In this document: positions 19,140 through 28,057 of the stretch, piece after piece
Layout of the letters: every line of letters starts with the position of its first letter
Numbering within the stretch: the stretch's first letter is position 1
The notes under the pieces: generated by a model
Database searches by the model: none
What the model was told of the DNA's origin: nothing
The model's input: the letters and a program-made list of their open reading frames with translations, nothing else
Source: Sphingopyxis sp.
GTDB taxonomy: Bacteria > Pseudomonadota > Alphaproteobacteria > Sphingomonadales > Sphingomonadaceae
Assembly (NCBI GenBank): GCA_013821905.1
Contig: PNJO01000003.1
Span: 1-56,314 of the forward strand
Length of the DNA: 56,314 nt
Direction of reading: 5' to 3'
Translations under genes and position numbers: made by a program

Positions 19140-20327
19140 ATGATCGCGCGCCGGACCCTGCTGCTTGCCGCCCTGCTCGCCCCCGCCGCGGCTGGCGCGC
19201 GGCCGGATACGTCCCGTCCCGACATTCGCGCGATCGAGCGGCGGCGCCTGCTTCCGCAGGCCGGGGCGCTGCTCGCCGCGGCGCCGCGCAGCATCGCCGC
19301 CATCCCGGCGCCGCGCAGTCCCGCGGGGCCGCAGGACTATTATTCGGAAGGCGACTATTGGTGGCCCGATCCGGCCAATCCCGGCGGTCCCTATGTGCGC
19401 CGCGACGGCCGGTCGAACCCTGACAAGTTCGACGGCCATCGCGACGCGCTGATCGCCTTCGGGCGTACCGTCCCCGCACTCGCGGCGCTGTGGGACCTGA
19501 CCGGCGAGGCGCGCTTCGCCGAAACGGCGATGCGCCACCTCGCCGCCTGGTTCGTCGATCCCGCGACGCGGATGAACCCCAACCTCGACCATGCGCAGGC
19601 GATCATCGGCGTCAATGCGGGCCGCGCCATCGGGGTGATCGACACGCTGCAGATCGTCGAGGTCGCGCGCGCCGCCGACCTGTTCGCGAAGCAGAACGCG
19701 CCGGGCTATGCCGCGATCCGCGCCGGCGTCGAGGGCTGGTTCGCCGCCTATCTCGATTGGCTGACGACCTCGCCCTTCGGGATGCAGGAGCGCGACGAGA
19801 AGAATAATCACGGCACCTGCTGGCTGCTCCAGGCGGCGTCCTTCGCGGCGCTGCTCGGCCGCGCCGACGTGCTGGACGCGGCGCGCGCGCGGCTGAAGAG
19901 CGTGATCGTCCCGACCCAGATCGCACCCGACGGCCGCCAGCCGCTCGAGCTCGCGCGCACCAAGCCCTATGCCTACTCACTCTTCAACCTCGACGTGCTC
20001 GCGACCTCGGCATGGCTGCTGGGGGGCGGCAGCGGCGCGTTGATCGACTGGAAGACCGACGACGGCCGCTCGATCGGCGGCGCGATCGCGTGGATGGCGC
20101 CTTATGTCGCCGACAAGGCGGGGTGGCCGCTGCCGCCCGATATCGAATATTGGGACGGCTTCCCGGTGCGCCAGCCGAGCCTGCTCTTCGGCGGCCTCGC
20201 GCAGCACCGCGCCGACTGGATCGAGCTGTGGCAGCGGCTGAACCCCGATCCGGTGACCGGCGAGGTCGTGCGGAATTTTCCGGTCCGCCAGCCGCTGCTG
20301 TGGCTGCCGGCGGAGCGTCCGCTTTAG
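19140..20327 (+). CDS. Alginate_lyase-domain polysaccharide lyase, paralogue 2
   Basis: DYYSEGDYWWPDPANPGGPYVRRDGRSNPD, MNPNLDHAQAIIGV, KNNHGTCWLLQ, LARTKPYAYSLFNL. Confidence 0.8.
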   Translation: MIARRTLLLAALLAPAAAGARPDTSRPDIRAIERRRLLPQAGALLAAAPRSIAAIPAPRSPAGPQDYYSEGDYWWPDPANPGGPYVRRDGRSNPDKFDGHRDALIAFGRTVPALAALWDLTGEARFAETAMRHLAAWFVDPATRMNPNLDHAQAIIGVNAGRAIGVIDTLQIVEVARAADLFAKQNAPGYAAIRAGVEGWFAAYLDWLTTSPFGMQERDEKNNHGTCWLLQAASFAALLGRADVLDAARARLKSVIVPTQIAPDGRQPLELARTKPYAYSLFNLDVLATSAWLLGGGSGALIDWKTDDGRSIGGAIAWMAPYVADKAGWPLPPDIEYWDGFPVRQPSLLFGGLAQHRADWIELWQRLNPDPVTGEVVRNFPVRQPLLWLPAERPL

Positions 20328-20341
20328 CTAGGGTCAGGACC

Positions 20342-20953
20342 CTAGAGGTAGAAGGGCCGTACCCGTGCGAACAATTCCTCGCGCGATCCGACGTTGAGCT
20401 TCGCATAGACGTCGCGGACATGGGTGCGGACCGTTTCGACCGAAATCGCCATCACGTTCGCCGCTTCCTCGGCCGACCGGCCCGCAATCATCTGCATCAG
20501 GATCTGCGACTGTTTGGGGGTCAGCCGGAACTGACGCGCCAGCGCCGCCATCCAGGCGCCCGAAAGCGGCGCATGGCGCAGGATCTGAAGTCCGAAATAG
20601 ACGTTGCCGGTCTCTTCCTGCAGCATCTCGACCCGGACGACGACCTGTTCGCCGATATCACCATGCCGGTCGATCAGGATGAAGGATTCGGGGACGCGCG
20701 ACTTGATCGCATGTTCGATCTTGAACTGCAGCTCGCCGCGCACCGTCACGATGTTGCTCTCGTCGACGGTCAGCAGGTCCCCCTGGGCGATCAGTTCGTG
20801 TCCCGCGCAATTCGCCCATTCCAGCCGCAGCGCGCCATCGACGAGCAGCCGCGCCTTGTTTTCCTGTGCGACCCACGCGAGGATCAGATGCTGGCTCGGC
20901 GAAACGCCGGCCGGCTTCGCCAGCCGCGGCCTCCCGGCCATATGGTCGTTCAT
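20342..20953 (-). CDS. LuxR-type HTH transcriptional regulator
   Basis: RLTPKQSQILMQMIAGRSAEEAANVMAISVETVRTHVRDVYAKLNVGSREELFAR. Confidence 0.85.
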   Translation of the reverse strand: MNDHMAGRPRLAKPAGVSPSQHLILAWVAQENKARLLVDGALRLEWANCAGHELIAQGDLLTVDESNIVTVRGELQFKIEHAIKSRVPESFILIDRHGDIGEQVVVRVEMLQEETGNVYFGLQILRHAPLSGAWMAALARQFRLTPKQSQILMQMIAGRSAEEAANVMAISVETVRTHVRDVYAKLNVGSREELFARVRPFYL

Positions 20954-21112
20954 CAATGCCCCCGTGCCCGACTAAGGCGACCGGAGGCGATGAAAAACAC
21001 GGCGGACGGCACGAAGCCCGCCCGCTCGAGCGATTGTCTGCACTCCCCCCCCGGAAAGTTTCATTAACTTAAATCAAAACATGTCCGACTTCAACCACCC
21101 GCCCCCCCCTGG

Positions 21113-21188
21113 CCCATTGTGGGGCAGCATTTCTGCCAAAAAAGAGAGTTAACAGTCGATTAAAGCGACGACATACCCAATTTTGGGG
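21113..21188 (+). promoter_or_regulatory. Upstream regulatory region of the fimbrial cluster
   Basis: CtrA-type box TTAA-CAGTCGA-TTAA at 21149-21163; CCCATTGTGGGG (21113-21124) and CCCAATTTTGGGG (21176-21188). Confidence 0.55.
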
Positions 21189-21331
21189 ATGCGGGCGTTG
21201 CGGGACACTTTAACAATTTGTTTACCGAGGGGGGACTCGAGTCGTCAGACCATATCCCTTTTCAGGTGCACAGACGGGCCAGCGACCCTCCGTCTGAGCT
21301 TGCGCAATTTGCGAACTTGAAAGGACTATCC

Positions 21332-21883
21332 ATGAAAAAGCTTCTTGCCATTGCAGTGGCGACCACTGCGCTGATCTCGTCGCCGGCCTTTGCCCAGGCT
21401 TCGGCTTCGGATTCGTTTACCGTGTCGGCCAATGTTCTGCCCGAGTGCAGCATCGACGATCCGAGCAACGTCAATTTCGGCAATATCTCGATCAATCAGG
21501 ACTCGGGTTCGAATGCCCTGCTGATCAACCAGGAATTCCACAACACCTTCCAGAACATCTGGGCGAGCTGCAACTATGGTGCACGCATCACCATCTCGTC
21601 GCAGAATGGCGGCCTGACCACCACCGAAGCCAATGATGGTCCGGATGCAGTCGATTTCACCAACGTGATCGAATACCGCGCCTCGCTGAGCCCGACCGCC
21701 AACAGCGCGTTCCTCCCGGCGTTTCTGTTCACGCACAACAGCACCAGCGGTTCGCGCGTGCAAACCGACGCGTTCCACGACAACGCCTCGCTGCGCGTCT
21801 ACATCTTCAGCGGCGACAATCCGAAGCGCCCGCTCGCCGGCACCTACACCGACGTTGCCACCGTTGCGCTCGGCCCGGTCTGA
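21332..21883 (+). CDS. Spore coat U-domain major fimbrial subunit
   Basis: MKKLLAIAVATTALISSPAFAQASASDSFTVSANVLPECSI...YTDVATVALGPV. Confidence 0.87.
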   Translation: MKKLLAIAVATTALISSPAFAQASASDSFTVSANVLPECSIDDPSNVNFGNISINQDSGSNALLINQEFHNTFQNIWASCNYGARITISSQNGGLTTTEANDGPDAVDFTNVIEYRASLSPTANSAFLPAFLFTHNSTSGSRVQTDAFHDNASLRVYIFSGDNPKRPLAGTYTDVATVALGPV

Positions 21884-21913
21884 GGCCTGACTCCGGTATC
21901 GGAAAAGAAGAGA

Positions 21914-21940
21914 GGGAGGGGCCATGCCTCTCCCTTTTTT
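21914..21940 (+). terminator. Terminator after SCPU subunit
   Basis: GGGAGGGGC-CAT-GCCTCTCCC-TTTTTT. Confidence 0.8.
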
Positions 21941-22020
21941 CCGACCGTTTACCCGGACGAAAGCAGGGCGTCATAGGGATGTCCGATCCACTGCCGGGGT
22001 GGAGGAATCTGGGGGAATTC

Positions 22021-22875
22021 ATGTTCAGTCGATTCACCGCGGCGATCGCCGCGATGGCCCTGTTGTTTGCGCCGGTTGCTGCACAGGCGGCCCGTGTATC
22101 TCCGATGATCGTCGAACTCAGGCCGGCCGGCGGCGGGTCGGTGGCGCGGGTGGAACTGACCAACCCGGGCGAACGCGACATTCCGTTCGAAGCGCGCGTG
22201 ATGCGCGGCGAGATCAGCGAGACCGGCGAACTCACCCTGACGCCGGCGGACGACCAGTTTCTGGTCTTTCCGGCGCAAACCATCGTCCAGAAAAATTCGC
22301 AGCAGGTTTTTCGCCTGCAATATGTCGGTGCGCCCGATCTTGAGAAATCCGAAATCTATTATCTGTCGATCCAGCAGGTCCCGGTGAAGTTCGAGCCCGG
22401 CCAGTCGCAGGTTCAGGTCGTCATCAACTATAATGTGCTGGTCAATGTCGTGCCGAACGGCACAGCGCCGCAGGCGGTCATCGCCTCGGTAGAGCCGACC
22501 GTCCGCCTGCCCGAGCCGCCGCCCGAAGAAGCGGCGCCGGTACCGGCCGCGCCCGACCCCGCGAAACCCGGCGACCCCGCGGCGCCTGCCGCGCCTGCCG
22601 CGACTTCGGCGGTGCTGTCCGCACCCGTCCCGCAACCGGGCATTCGGGTTCGCGTGACCAACAGCGGAACGCGCTATTTCCTGGCCGGCATGTCGAAATG
22701 GACGATCAACGGAACGACCGTCGCCGGCGCACCTTACAGCCGGAGCTATCGTGGCGAGGAAATGACGCGGATCATCGGCGTCGGTGTCATCGGCCCCGAC
22801 CGCACCCGTTCCTTCTTCGTGCCAACCGACGAACCGCTCGCCGCGGAATCGATCCGGGTCGAAGTAAGCCCCTGA
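22021..22875 (+). CDS. Periplasmic fimbrial chaperone with Pro/Ala-rich insertion
   Basis: RVSPMIVELRPAGGGSVARVELTNPGERDIPFEARVMR; FLVFPAQTIVQKNSQQVFRLQYVG. Confidence 0.88.
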   Translation: MFSRFTAAIAAMALLFAPVAAQAARVSPMIVELRPAGGGSVARVELTNPGERDIPFEARVMRGEISETGELTLTPADDQFLVFPAQTIVQKNSQQVFRLQYVGAPDLEKSEIYYLSIQQVPVKFEPGQSQVQVVINYNVLVNVVPNGTAPQAVIASVEPTVRLPEPPPEEAAPVPAAPDPAKPGDPAAPAAPAATSAVLSAPVPQPGIRVRVTNSGTRYFLAGMSKWTINGTTVAGAPYSRSYRGEEMTRIIGVGVIGPDRTRSFFVPTDEPLAAESIRVEVSP

Positions 22876-22876
22876 G

Positions 22877-25369
22877 ATGATCGCAGGGGGGAAAAATCGA
22901 TGGTTGCAACAGGTCGGCGCGGCAACGCTAGCCTCGTGCCTGGTCGCGATCGCATCGACGCCGGCCTATGCGTGGCAACAAACGGGGCAGGCAGCGGCGC
23001 TAGCCACTGCCGCGCAGGGGCGCAACCTGTCGTTCAACGTTCCGCTCGTGCACAATCAGCGGGTACTCGGCGACGTCCTCGTGCAAATTTCGTCCGAAGG
23101 CGAAATTTCCTATGAGAGCCAGTCGCTACGCCGGCAACTCGACAGCCTGCTCAACGACGCCGGCCGCCGCCAGCTCGACGATATATTGGGGAGCGACGCT
23201 TTCGTCAGCGCGGCGACGCTGACATCCGTGGGTTTCGAAATCCGATTCGACCAGAATCGCCTCGAAATCATCGTCGTCAATCTGGACGGGCGCTGGCGGC
23301 CTCCGGGCACACTCGGCATGCAGCAGCAAAATCAGACCGAGTCGGCCCTGCCGGCGATGGACCCGGCGAAATTCAGCGCCTTCCTGAACCTCAACGGCAA
23401 TTTCGATTATGACGAGGACACGGGGGCGCAAAAACCCGAACTCTATATCTTCGGCGCAACGCGGTTCAAAAATGTCGTGCTCGAACTGGATGGTGCCTTC
23501 ACCGACCAGTTCGACGACAACTATCGTTTCTACCGGCGCTCGCTTCGCGCGGTCTATGATCAGCCTGACCAATATCGCCGTTTCAGCGCCGGCGACCTGC
23601 GGCCCGACACGATTCCGCTGCTCCGGACGCCCTATGTGGGCGGCATCAGCGTCGAACGGCGGCGGCAGACCTTCCGGCCCTTCCTGCCGGCGTCGCGGCT
23701 CGGCGGCCGGGAGATTTTTCTCGATTCCAACTCGACCGTCGATGTGCTGATCAACGGCGCGCAATATCAGACGCTGCAGCTCGAGGCCGGGCGATATGAT
23801 CTTGCCAATCTGCCGCTCCAATTCGGTTCGAACGACGTCAGCCTGGTCATCCGCGATGCCGCGGGCCGCGAGCAGACGATCAACTATGACTATTTCTTCG
23901 AACCGCTCGATCTGGAAGCGGGCGACCATGAATATGTCTTCAGCGTCGGCGCACTCGCCCGAACGCTGGCTTTTCAGCCCGACTACACCAAACAGCTTGC
24001 CGCCGTCGCCTTTTACCGCAAGGCGTTTTCGGACAATCTGATCCTGGGCGGCGCGGCACAGATTTCGGAAGATCGGCAGATTTTCGGCGGCGAAATGACC
24101 CTGATACCGCAGGTCATTCCCGGAGCCTTCGACCTGCAAGGCGGCGTCAGCATCGGCGGCCGCACCGGCTATGCCTTTCGCGGCGCCTACCGGCTTCGCG
24201 GCGGCAACGACCAGGAAAACCGAAAACAGCTGTCGGTCACGGTCGATTATCAAAGCCGCAACTACCAGACGCTCGACGAAATATTCCGGCCATCCTTCAG
24301 CACGCTGACCCTCACCGCGAGCTACACGCAATCCTTTTCGCTCTACACTTATGGATCCGCGGGGGTCACCCATACGCGCCAGGGGGGCAATTTGCCCAGC
24401 CGAACCGTCGCTTATATCGATGTGTCGCACCGGCTGAACCGCCGCTTCCGCGTCAACGGCGGCGTCGAATATGGCAAGGACAATTTCTATCGCGACAATT
24501 TCGGCGTGCGCGTCGGCATTTCGATGCTCTTCGGCCAAAGGGGGCGCGCCAACGTCGATTACCGCAGCCGCACACAGGATTTCCGCGCGACGGTGGCGCG
24601 CGGCGCCGACAATAGTGTCGGATCGTGGGGTTATGACGTCGGCTTTACCGATTCGCGCGGCGATACGTCGGCAAACGCCAGCCTCGACTATGTCGGCAAC
24701 CGTTTCAACGCCCGCGCGTCGGTATTCACCAACGGGAGCAGTCTCGGCAATCTGACCGACCGCCAGCGCGCACGCCTGCAGATCGGTACGTCGCTCGCCT
24801 TTGCCGACGGAACCTTCGGTATCGGCCGGCCGATCAACGACAGCTTCGCCGTCGCGCGCCCGCATTCGGCAATCAAGGGCAAGGAAGCGATTACCGGACG
24901 CGGCCTGCGCAACGACAATTACGAAGCGCGCAGCGGCCTTTTCGGCGCCGCGGTTCAGCCGACGCTGTCATCCTATTCCTATCAGAATATCCAGTTCGAC
25001 CTGGCCGGCGTCGATACGGTCTATGACATCGGCGACGGCGTCGCGCGCGTCAATCCGCCCTTCCACAGCGGTTACAAGATCGTCGTCGGCAGCAACCGCT
25101 TCGTCAGCGCCGTCGGCAATATCGTCGTCGGCGGCAAGCCGCTCGCCCTTGCGACCGGGCGCGTCACCTCCACCGACGACGAAGGTTTCGAAACCCAGCC
25201 CTTCTTCACCAATTCGGTGGGGCGGTTCGGGATCATCGGCCTCGCGCCCGGCAAGACCTATCTCGTAACCTTGGACGGCGCCCGGAAGGTGCTGACGATC
25301 GAGGTTCCGGACAATAACGAGGGTCTGCTGCGCATGGGCACGATCGACCTGCCGGCACAAAGCGAATAG
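22877..25369 (+). CDS. Fimbrial outer-membrane usher
   Basis: FAGDLRPDTIPLLRTPYVGGISVERRRQTFRPF-like FimD core; REIFLDSNSTVDVLINGAQYQTLQLEAGRYDLANLPLQFGSNDVSLVIRDAAGREQ. Confidence 0.9.
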   Translation: MIAGGKNRWLQQVGAATLASCLVAIASTPAYAWQQTGQAAALATAAQGRNLSFNVPLVHNQRVLGDVLVQISSEGEISYESQSLRRQLDSLLNDAGRRQLDDILGSDAFVSAATLTSVGFEIRFDQNRLEIIVVNLDGRWRPPGTLGMQQQNQTESALPAMDPAKFSAFLNLNGNFDYDEDTGAQKPELYIFGATRFKNVVLELDGAFTDQFDDNYRFYRRSLRAVYDQPDQYRRFSAGDLRPDTIPLLRTPYVGGISVERRRQTFRPFLPASRLGGREIFLDSNSTVDVLINGAQYQTLQLEAGRYDLANLPLQFGSNDVSLVIRDAAGREQTINYDYFFEPLDLEAGDHEYVFSVGALARTLAFQPDYTKQLAAVAFYRKAFSDNLILGGAAQISEDRQIFGGEMTLIPQVIPGAFDLQGGVSIGGRTGYAFRGAYRLRGGNDQENRKQLSVTVDYQSRNYQTLDEIFRPSFSTLTLTASYTQSFSLYTYGSAGVTHTRQGGNLPSRTVAYIDVSHRLNRRFRVNGGVEYGKDNFYRDNFGVRVGISMLFGQRGRANVDYRSRTQDFRATVARGADNSVGSWGYDVGFTDSRGDTSANASLDYVGNRFNARASVFTNGSSLGNLTDRQRARLQIGTSLAFADGTFGIGRPINDSFAVARPHSAIKGKEAITGRGLRNDNYEARSGLFGAAVQPTLSSYSYQNIQFDLAGVDTVYDIGDGVARVNPPFHSGYKIVVGSNRFVSAVGNIVVGGKPLALATGRVTSTDDEGFETQPFFTNSVGRFGIIGLAPGKTYLVTLDGARKVLTIEVPDNNEGLLRMGTIDLPAQSE

Positions 25370-25378
25370 GAGATATCT

Positions 25379-26254
25379 ATGCGCCGTTTTTCCCTCCTTG
25401 CCGCCTCTATGCTGGCCTTTGCTACGCCGGCCCTCGCCGATGATTGTCGCCCGGAATTCGTCGATACGACCGAAACGGTGAACGTCAGCAACGTCGAGGT
25501 CGGGCTCGGCGAATTTTCGCGCGAGAATTTCAATATCCGGGTGCGGAGCGTCGGCGACGGCCCGTGCAACGCCCGGATTCGCTTCACCCGCCTCGGCGGC
25601 GCGTCGGCGGTCGATATGCCGCCCTATACGCTCCGCTCGGGCTCGACGATCCTCGAGATTCTGTCCGAAGGCGCGGCGCCGACGCTCGACAGCGATCTCA
25701 TTGTCCCCAACGCACCCACCGGTCCTCAGGGCCGTGCCGTTCCCTTCCAGCTCACCATGCCCAGCGAATGGGGCCTGAAGGCGGGCAGCTTCGGCGAGCA
25801 GATCGAACTCACGCTGATCGACCTTGCCGGAGCCGAAGTCGACAAACTCCTCCTGACCGTCAACGTCACGATTCCCGAAGCGGTTGCGCTGCGGGTCGTC
25901 GGCGCGACCGGCAGCAACGACATCGCCCGCATTCATCTCGGCAACCTTTCGTCCTCGGCGCCGACGACATCGGATCCCTTCGGTGTCCGCATCTGGAGCA
26001 CGTCGGGCTACCGCGTTGCCCTGTCGTCGGAAAACAAGGGGCAGCTCGTCCACGAGGGCAATCTGGACCGCTTCACCTACCAGATGTTTTTCGATGGCCA
26101 GGCGGTCAACCTCACCGGCGGCGACAGCTTCGTCTTTCCCGAACACACACCCTCGCTCGGCCGCATCCATCCGCTGCGCGTGCAGACGGGGCCGGTGCGC
26201 GCACGCGCGGGCCATTATGAGGATCGGGTGACGGTAACGGTAACGCCGGTCTGA
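25379..26254 (+). CDS. Two-domain spore coat U-like protein (putative tip adhesin)
   Basis: Signal peptide; located after usher; C-terminal half SCPU-like ending GHYEDRVTVTVTPV. Confidence 0.75.
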   Translation: MRRFSLLAASMLAFATPALADDCRPEFVDTTETVNVSNVEVGLGEFSRENFNIRVRSVGDGPCNARIRFTRLGGASAVDMPPYTLRSGSTILEILSEGAAPTLDSDLIVPNAPTGPQGRAVPFQLTMPSEWGLKAGSFGEQIELTLIDLAGAEVDKLLLTVNVTIPEAVALRVVGATGSNDIARIHLGNLSSSAPTTSDPFGVRIWSTSGYRVALSSENKGQLVHEGNLDRFTYQMFFDGQAVNLTGGDSFVFPEHTPSLGRIHPLRVQTGPVRARAGHYEDRVTVTVTPV

Positions 26255-26269
26255 TGGACCGGCGCCCGG

Positions 26270-26683
26270 TCAGATCGCGGTGATCGAAAAACTGACCGCA
26301 AGCTGGCTTTCGAGCCCCGCCGCCTGGATGCGGACGGGAACCGTCCCGAGGCGCGGTCCCGAGCGGAAGGCGACCGAGGAGATGCCGGCGCGCTCGAGCT
26401 GCGCATAATCGCCGCCATAGTCGAGTTCGACGACTTCGCTGTCGCCGAGCGGGCGATGGCTTGCCAGCACCTGGAAGCCGCGCGCGCTGTTACAGAATTC
26501 CTCGACATAGCCCGAGATGCTGTTCTGCACCGCGTCGACGACGAAATCACGCGCGTCGAGGTCGCAAACGACCGGAACGGTGAGCGAAATGCCGAAGCCG
26601 TTCGACTCTGCTGGCGCCGCCATGGCAGTTGCCGGCAGCGTGGCTGCGGTCAGCGCGCACGCGCCGAGGACGATCCTGTTCAT
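26270..26683 (-). CDS. SCPU-like minor subunit, opposite strand
   Basis: MNRIVLGACALTAATLPATAMAAPAESNGFGISLTVPVVCDLDARDF...LAVSFSITAI. Confidence 0.65.
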   Translation of the reverse strand: MNRIVLGACALTAATLPATAMAAPAESNGFGISLTVPVVCDLDARDFVVDAVQNSISGYVEEFCNSARGFQVLASHRPLGDSEVVELDYGGDYAQLERAGISSVAFRSGPRLGTVPVRIQAAGLESQLAVSFSITAI

Positions 26684-27016
26684 CGACAATCTCCAAAATC
26701 CTGGAGAGGGCCTAACAGGCGAACCTTTAAATTTGGTTGTCGAGCCACGGAAAACCGCGCATTCGGGCGAGGTGCCCATCGCTCATATCGGCTATCCTGT
26801 TGGAATAGATCGCCTTCCGCACGACCTGCCACGGCCACCAGCTAGCCGGTGTCGCAGCCTTGCCGCACGAGGATCGCGAGCGTGGGAGGAGCCCTATGAC
26901 ATTGCGAAGCGCCGCTGTGATACCGCAGGCAGGACTATCTTTTCCGGCGCCACGGGCGCAAAGCTGCCGCATGATCGACGCGCGTCCGATCCGGCGGCAC
27001 AGGCGGCGGCGCTGAC

Positions 27017-28051
27017 ATGGCCCAGCTCGACCTGCCGCTCGCCCCCGCGCAGCAGATGCTGCTCGACAGCGTCCAGCGCTTCCTTGCCGATGTTCCGCGT
27101 CCGGGCTGGCGCCGGCTCGCCGACGGGCTGGAACTGGGCGGCGTCGCCGTACCCGAAGCAGCCGGCGGCTTCGGCGGTCGGGCACTCGACATCGCGCTTG
27201 TCGCCGCCGAGCTCGGGCCCGCGCTCGCCGGCGCCGACTGGCTGTCACACACCGCGGCGGCGTTCCTGATCGGCGAGATCGATCCCGGCCATCCCGTGCT
27301 GCAAGACCTCGCTACCGGCAACCGCCGCGCCGCTCTCATCTGTCCCGCGTCGACCGCCGCCATGCCGTCGGTCGAACCCCGCGGCGGCGGCTGGAGCATA
27401 GGCGGCGAGGCGGCGCTCGTCGCGGGCGGCGCCGAAGCCGATCTGTTCCTGCTCGCCGATCCCGCCGCAATCCTGCTGGTTCCCGCCGCGCACGACCGCA
27501 TCGACCAGCGCCACCGCGTCATGCTCGACGACAGCGTCACCGCCGACGTCGGCTTCGCGCTCGCGCCGGCCGAGGTCGAGCCGCTCGCGACGGGAGCGCG
27601 CGCAGCGCAGCTTGCGGCGCATATCACCGACGTTATGCTCGCGGCGCGCTGCGCCGAAGCGGTCGGCCTGATCCAGCGGATGCTCGCCGAGGCCGCCGGT
27701 TACCTCCGCCAGCGCCGGCAGTTCGGATCGGCGATCGGCTCGTTCCAGGCGCTGCGCCACCGCATTGCCGACATGCAGATTGCCGCGATGAAAGCGGGCG
27801 CGCTGACCGAGGTCGCCATCGTCGCGCTCGACGGCGACGAAGCGACGCGCGCCGCCGCGGTGAGCGGGGCTTGCGTCGAGGTTGCCGACGCCGTCCGCGT
27901 CGTCGGCGAGGGAGCGGTCCAGATGCACGGCGCGATGGGATTGACCGAAGAACTCGCGCTCGGCCGCTATTTCAAGCGTGCGCTCGCGATCGCCGCCGCG
28001 CTCGGCCCGCAGGCCGGCCACCTTGCGCGCTTTGCCGAAACCGCCGACTGA
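27017..28051 (+). CDS. Acyl-CoA dehydrogenase family protein
   Basis: LIQRMLAEAAGYLRQRRQFGSAIGSFQALRHRIADM; GAVQMHGAMGLTEELALGRYFKRAL. Confidence 0.9.
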   Translation: MAQLDLPLAPAQQMLLDSVQRFLADVPRPGWRRLADGLELGGVAVPEAAGGFGGRALDIALVAAELGPALAGADWLSHTAAAFLIGEIDPGHPVLQDLATGNRRAALICPASTAAMPSVEPRGGGWSIGGEAALVAGGAEADLFLLADPAAILLVPAAHDRIDQRHRVMLDDSVTADVGFALAPAEVEPLATGARAAQLAAHITDVMLAARCAEAVGLIQRMLAEAAGYLRQRRQFGSAIGSFQALRHRIADMQIAAMKAGALTEVAIVALDGDEATRAAAVSGACVEVADAVRVVGEGAVQMHGAMGLTEELALGRYFKRALAIAAALGPQAGHLARFAETAD

Positions 28052-28057
28052 TTCCGG

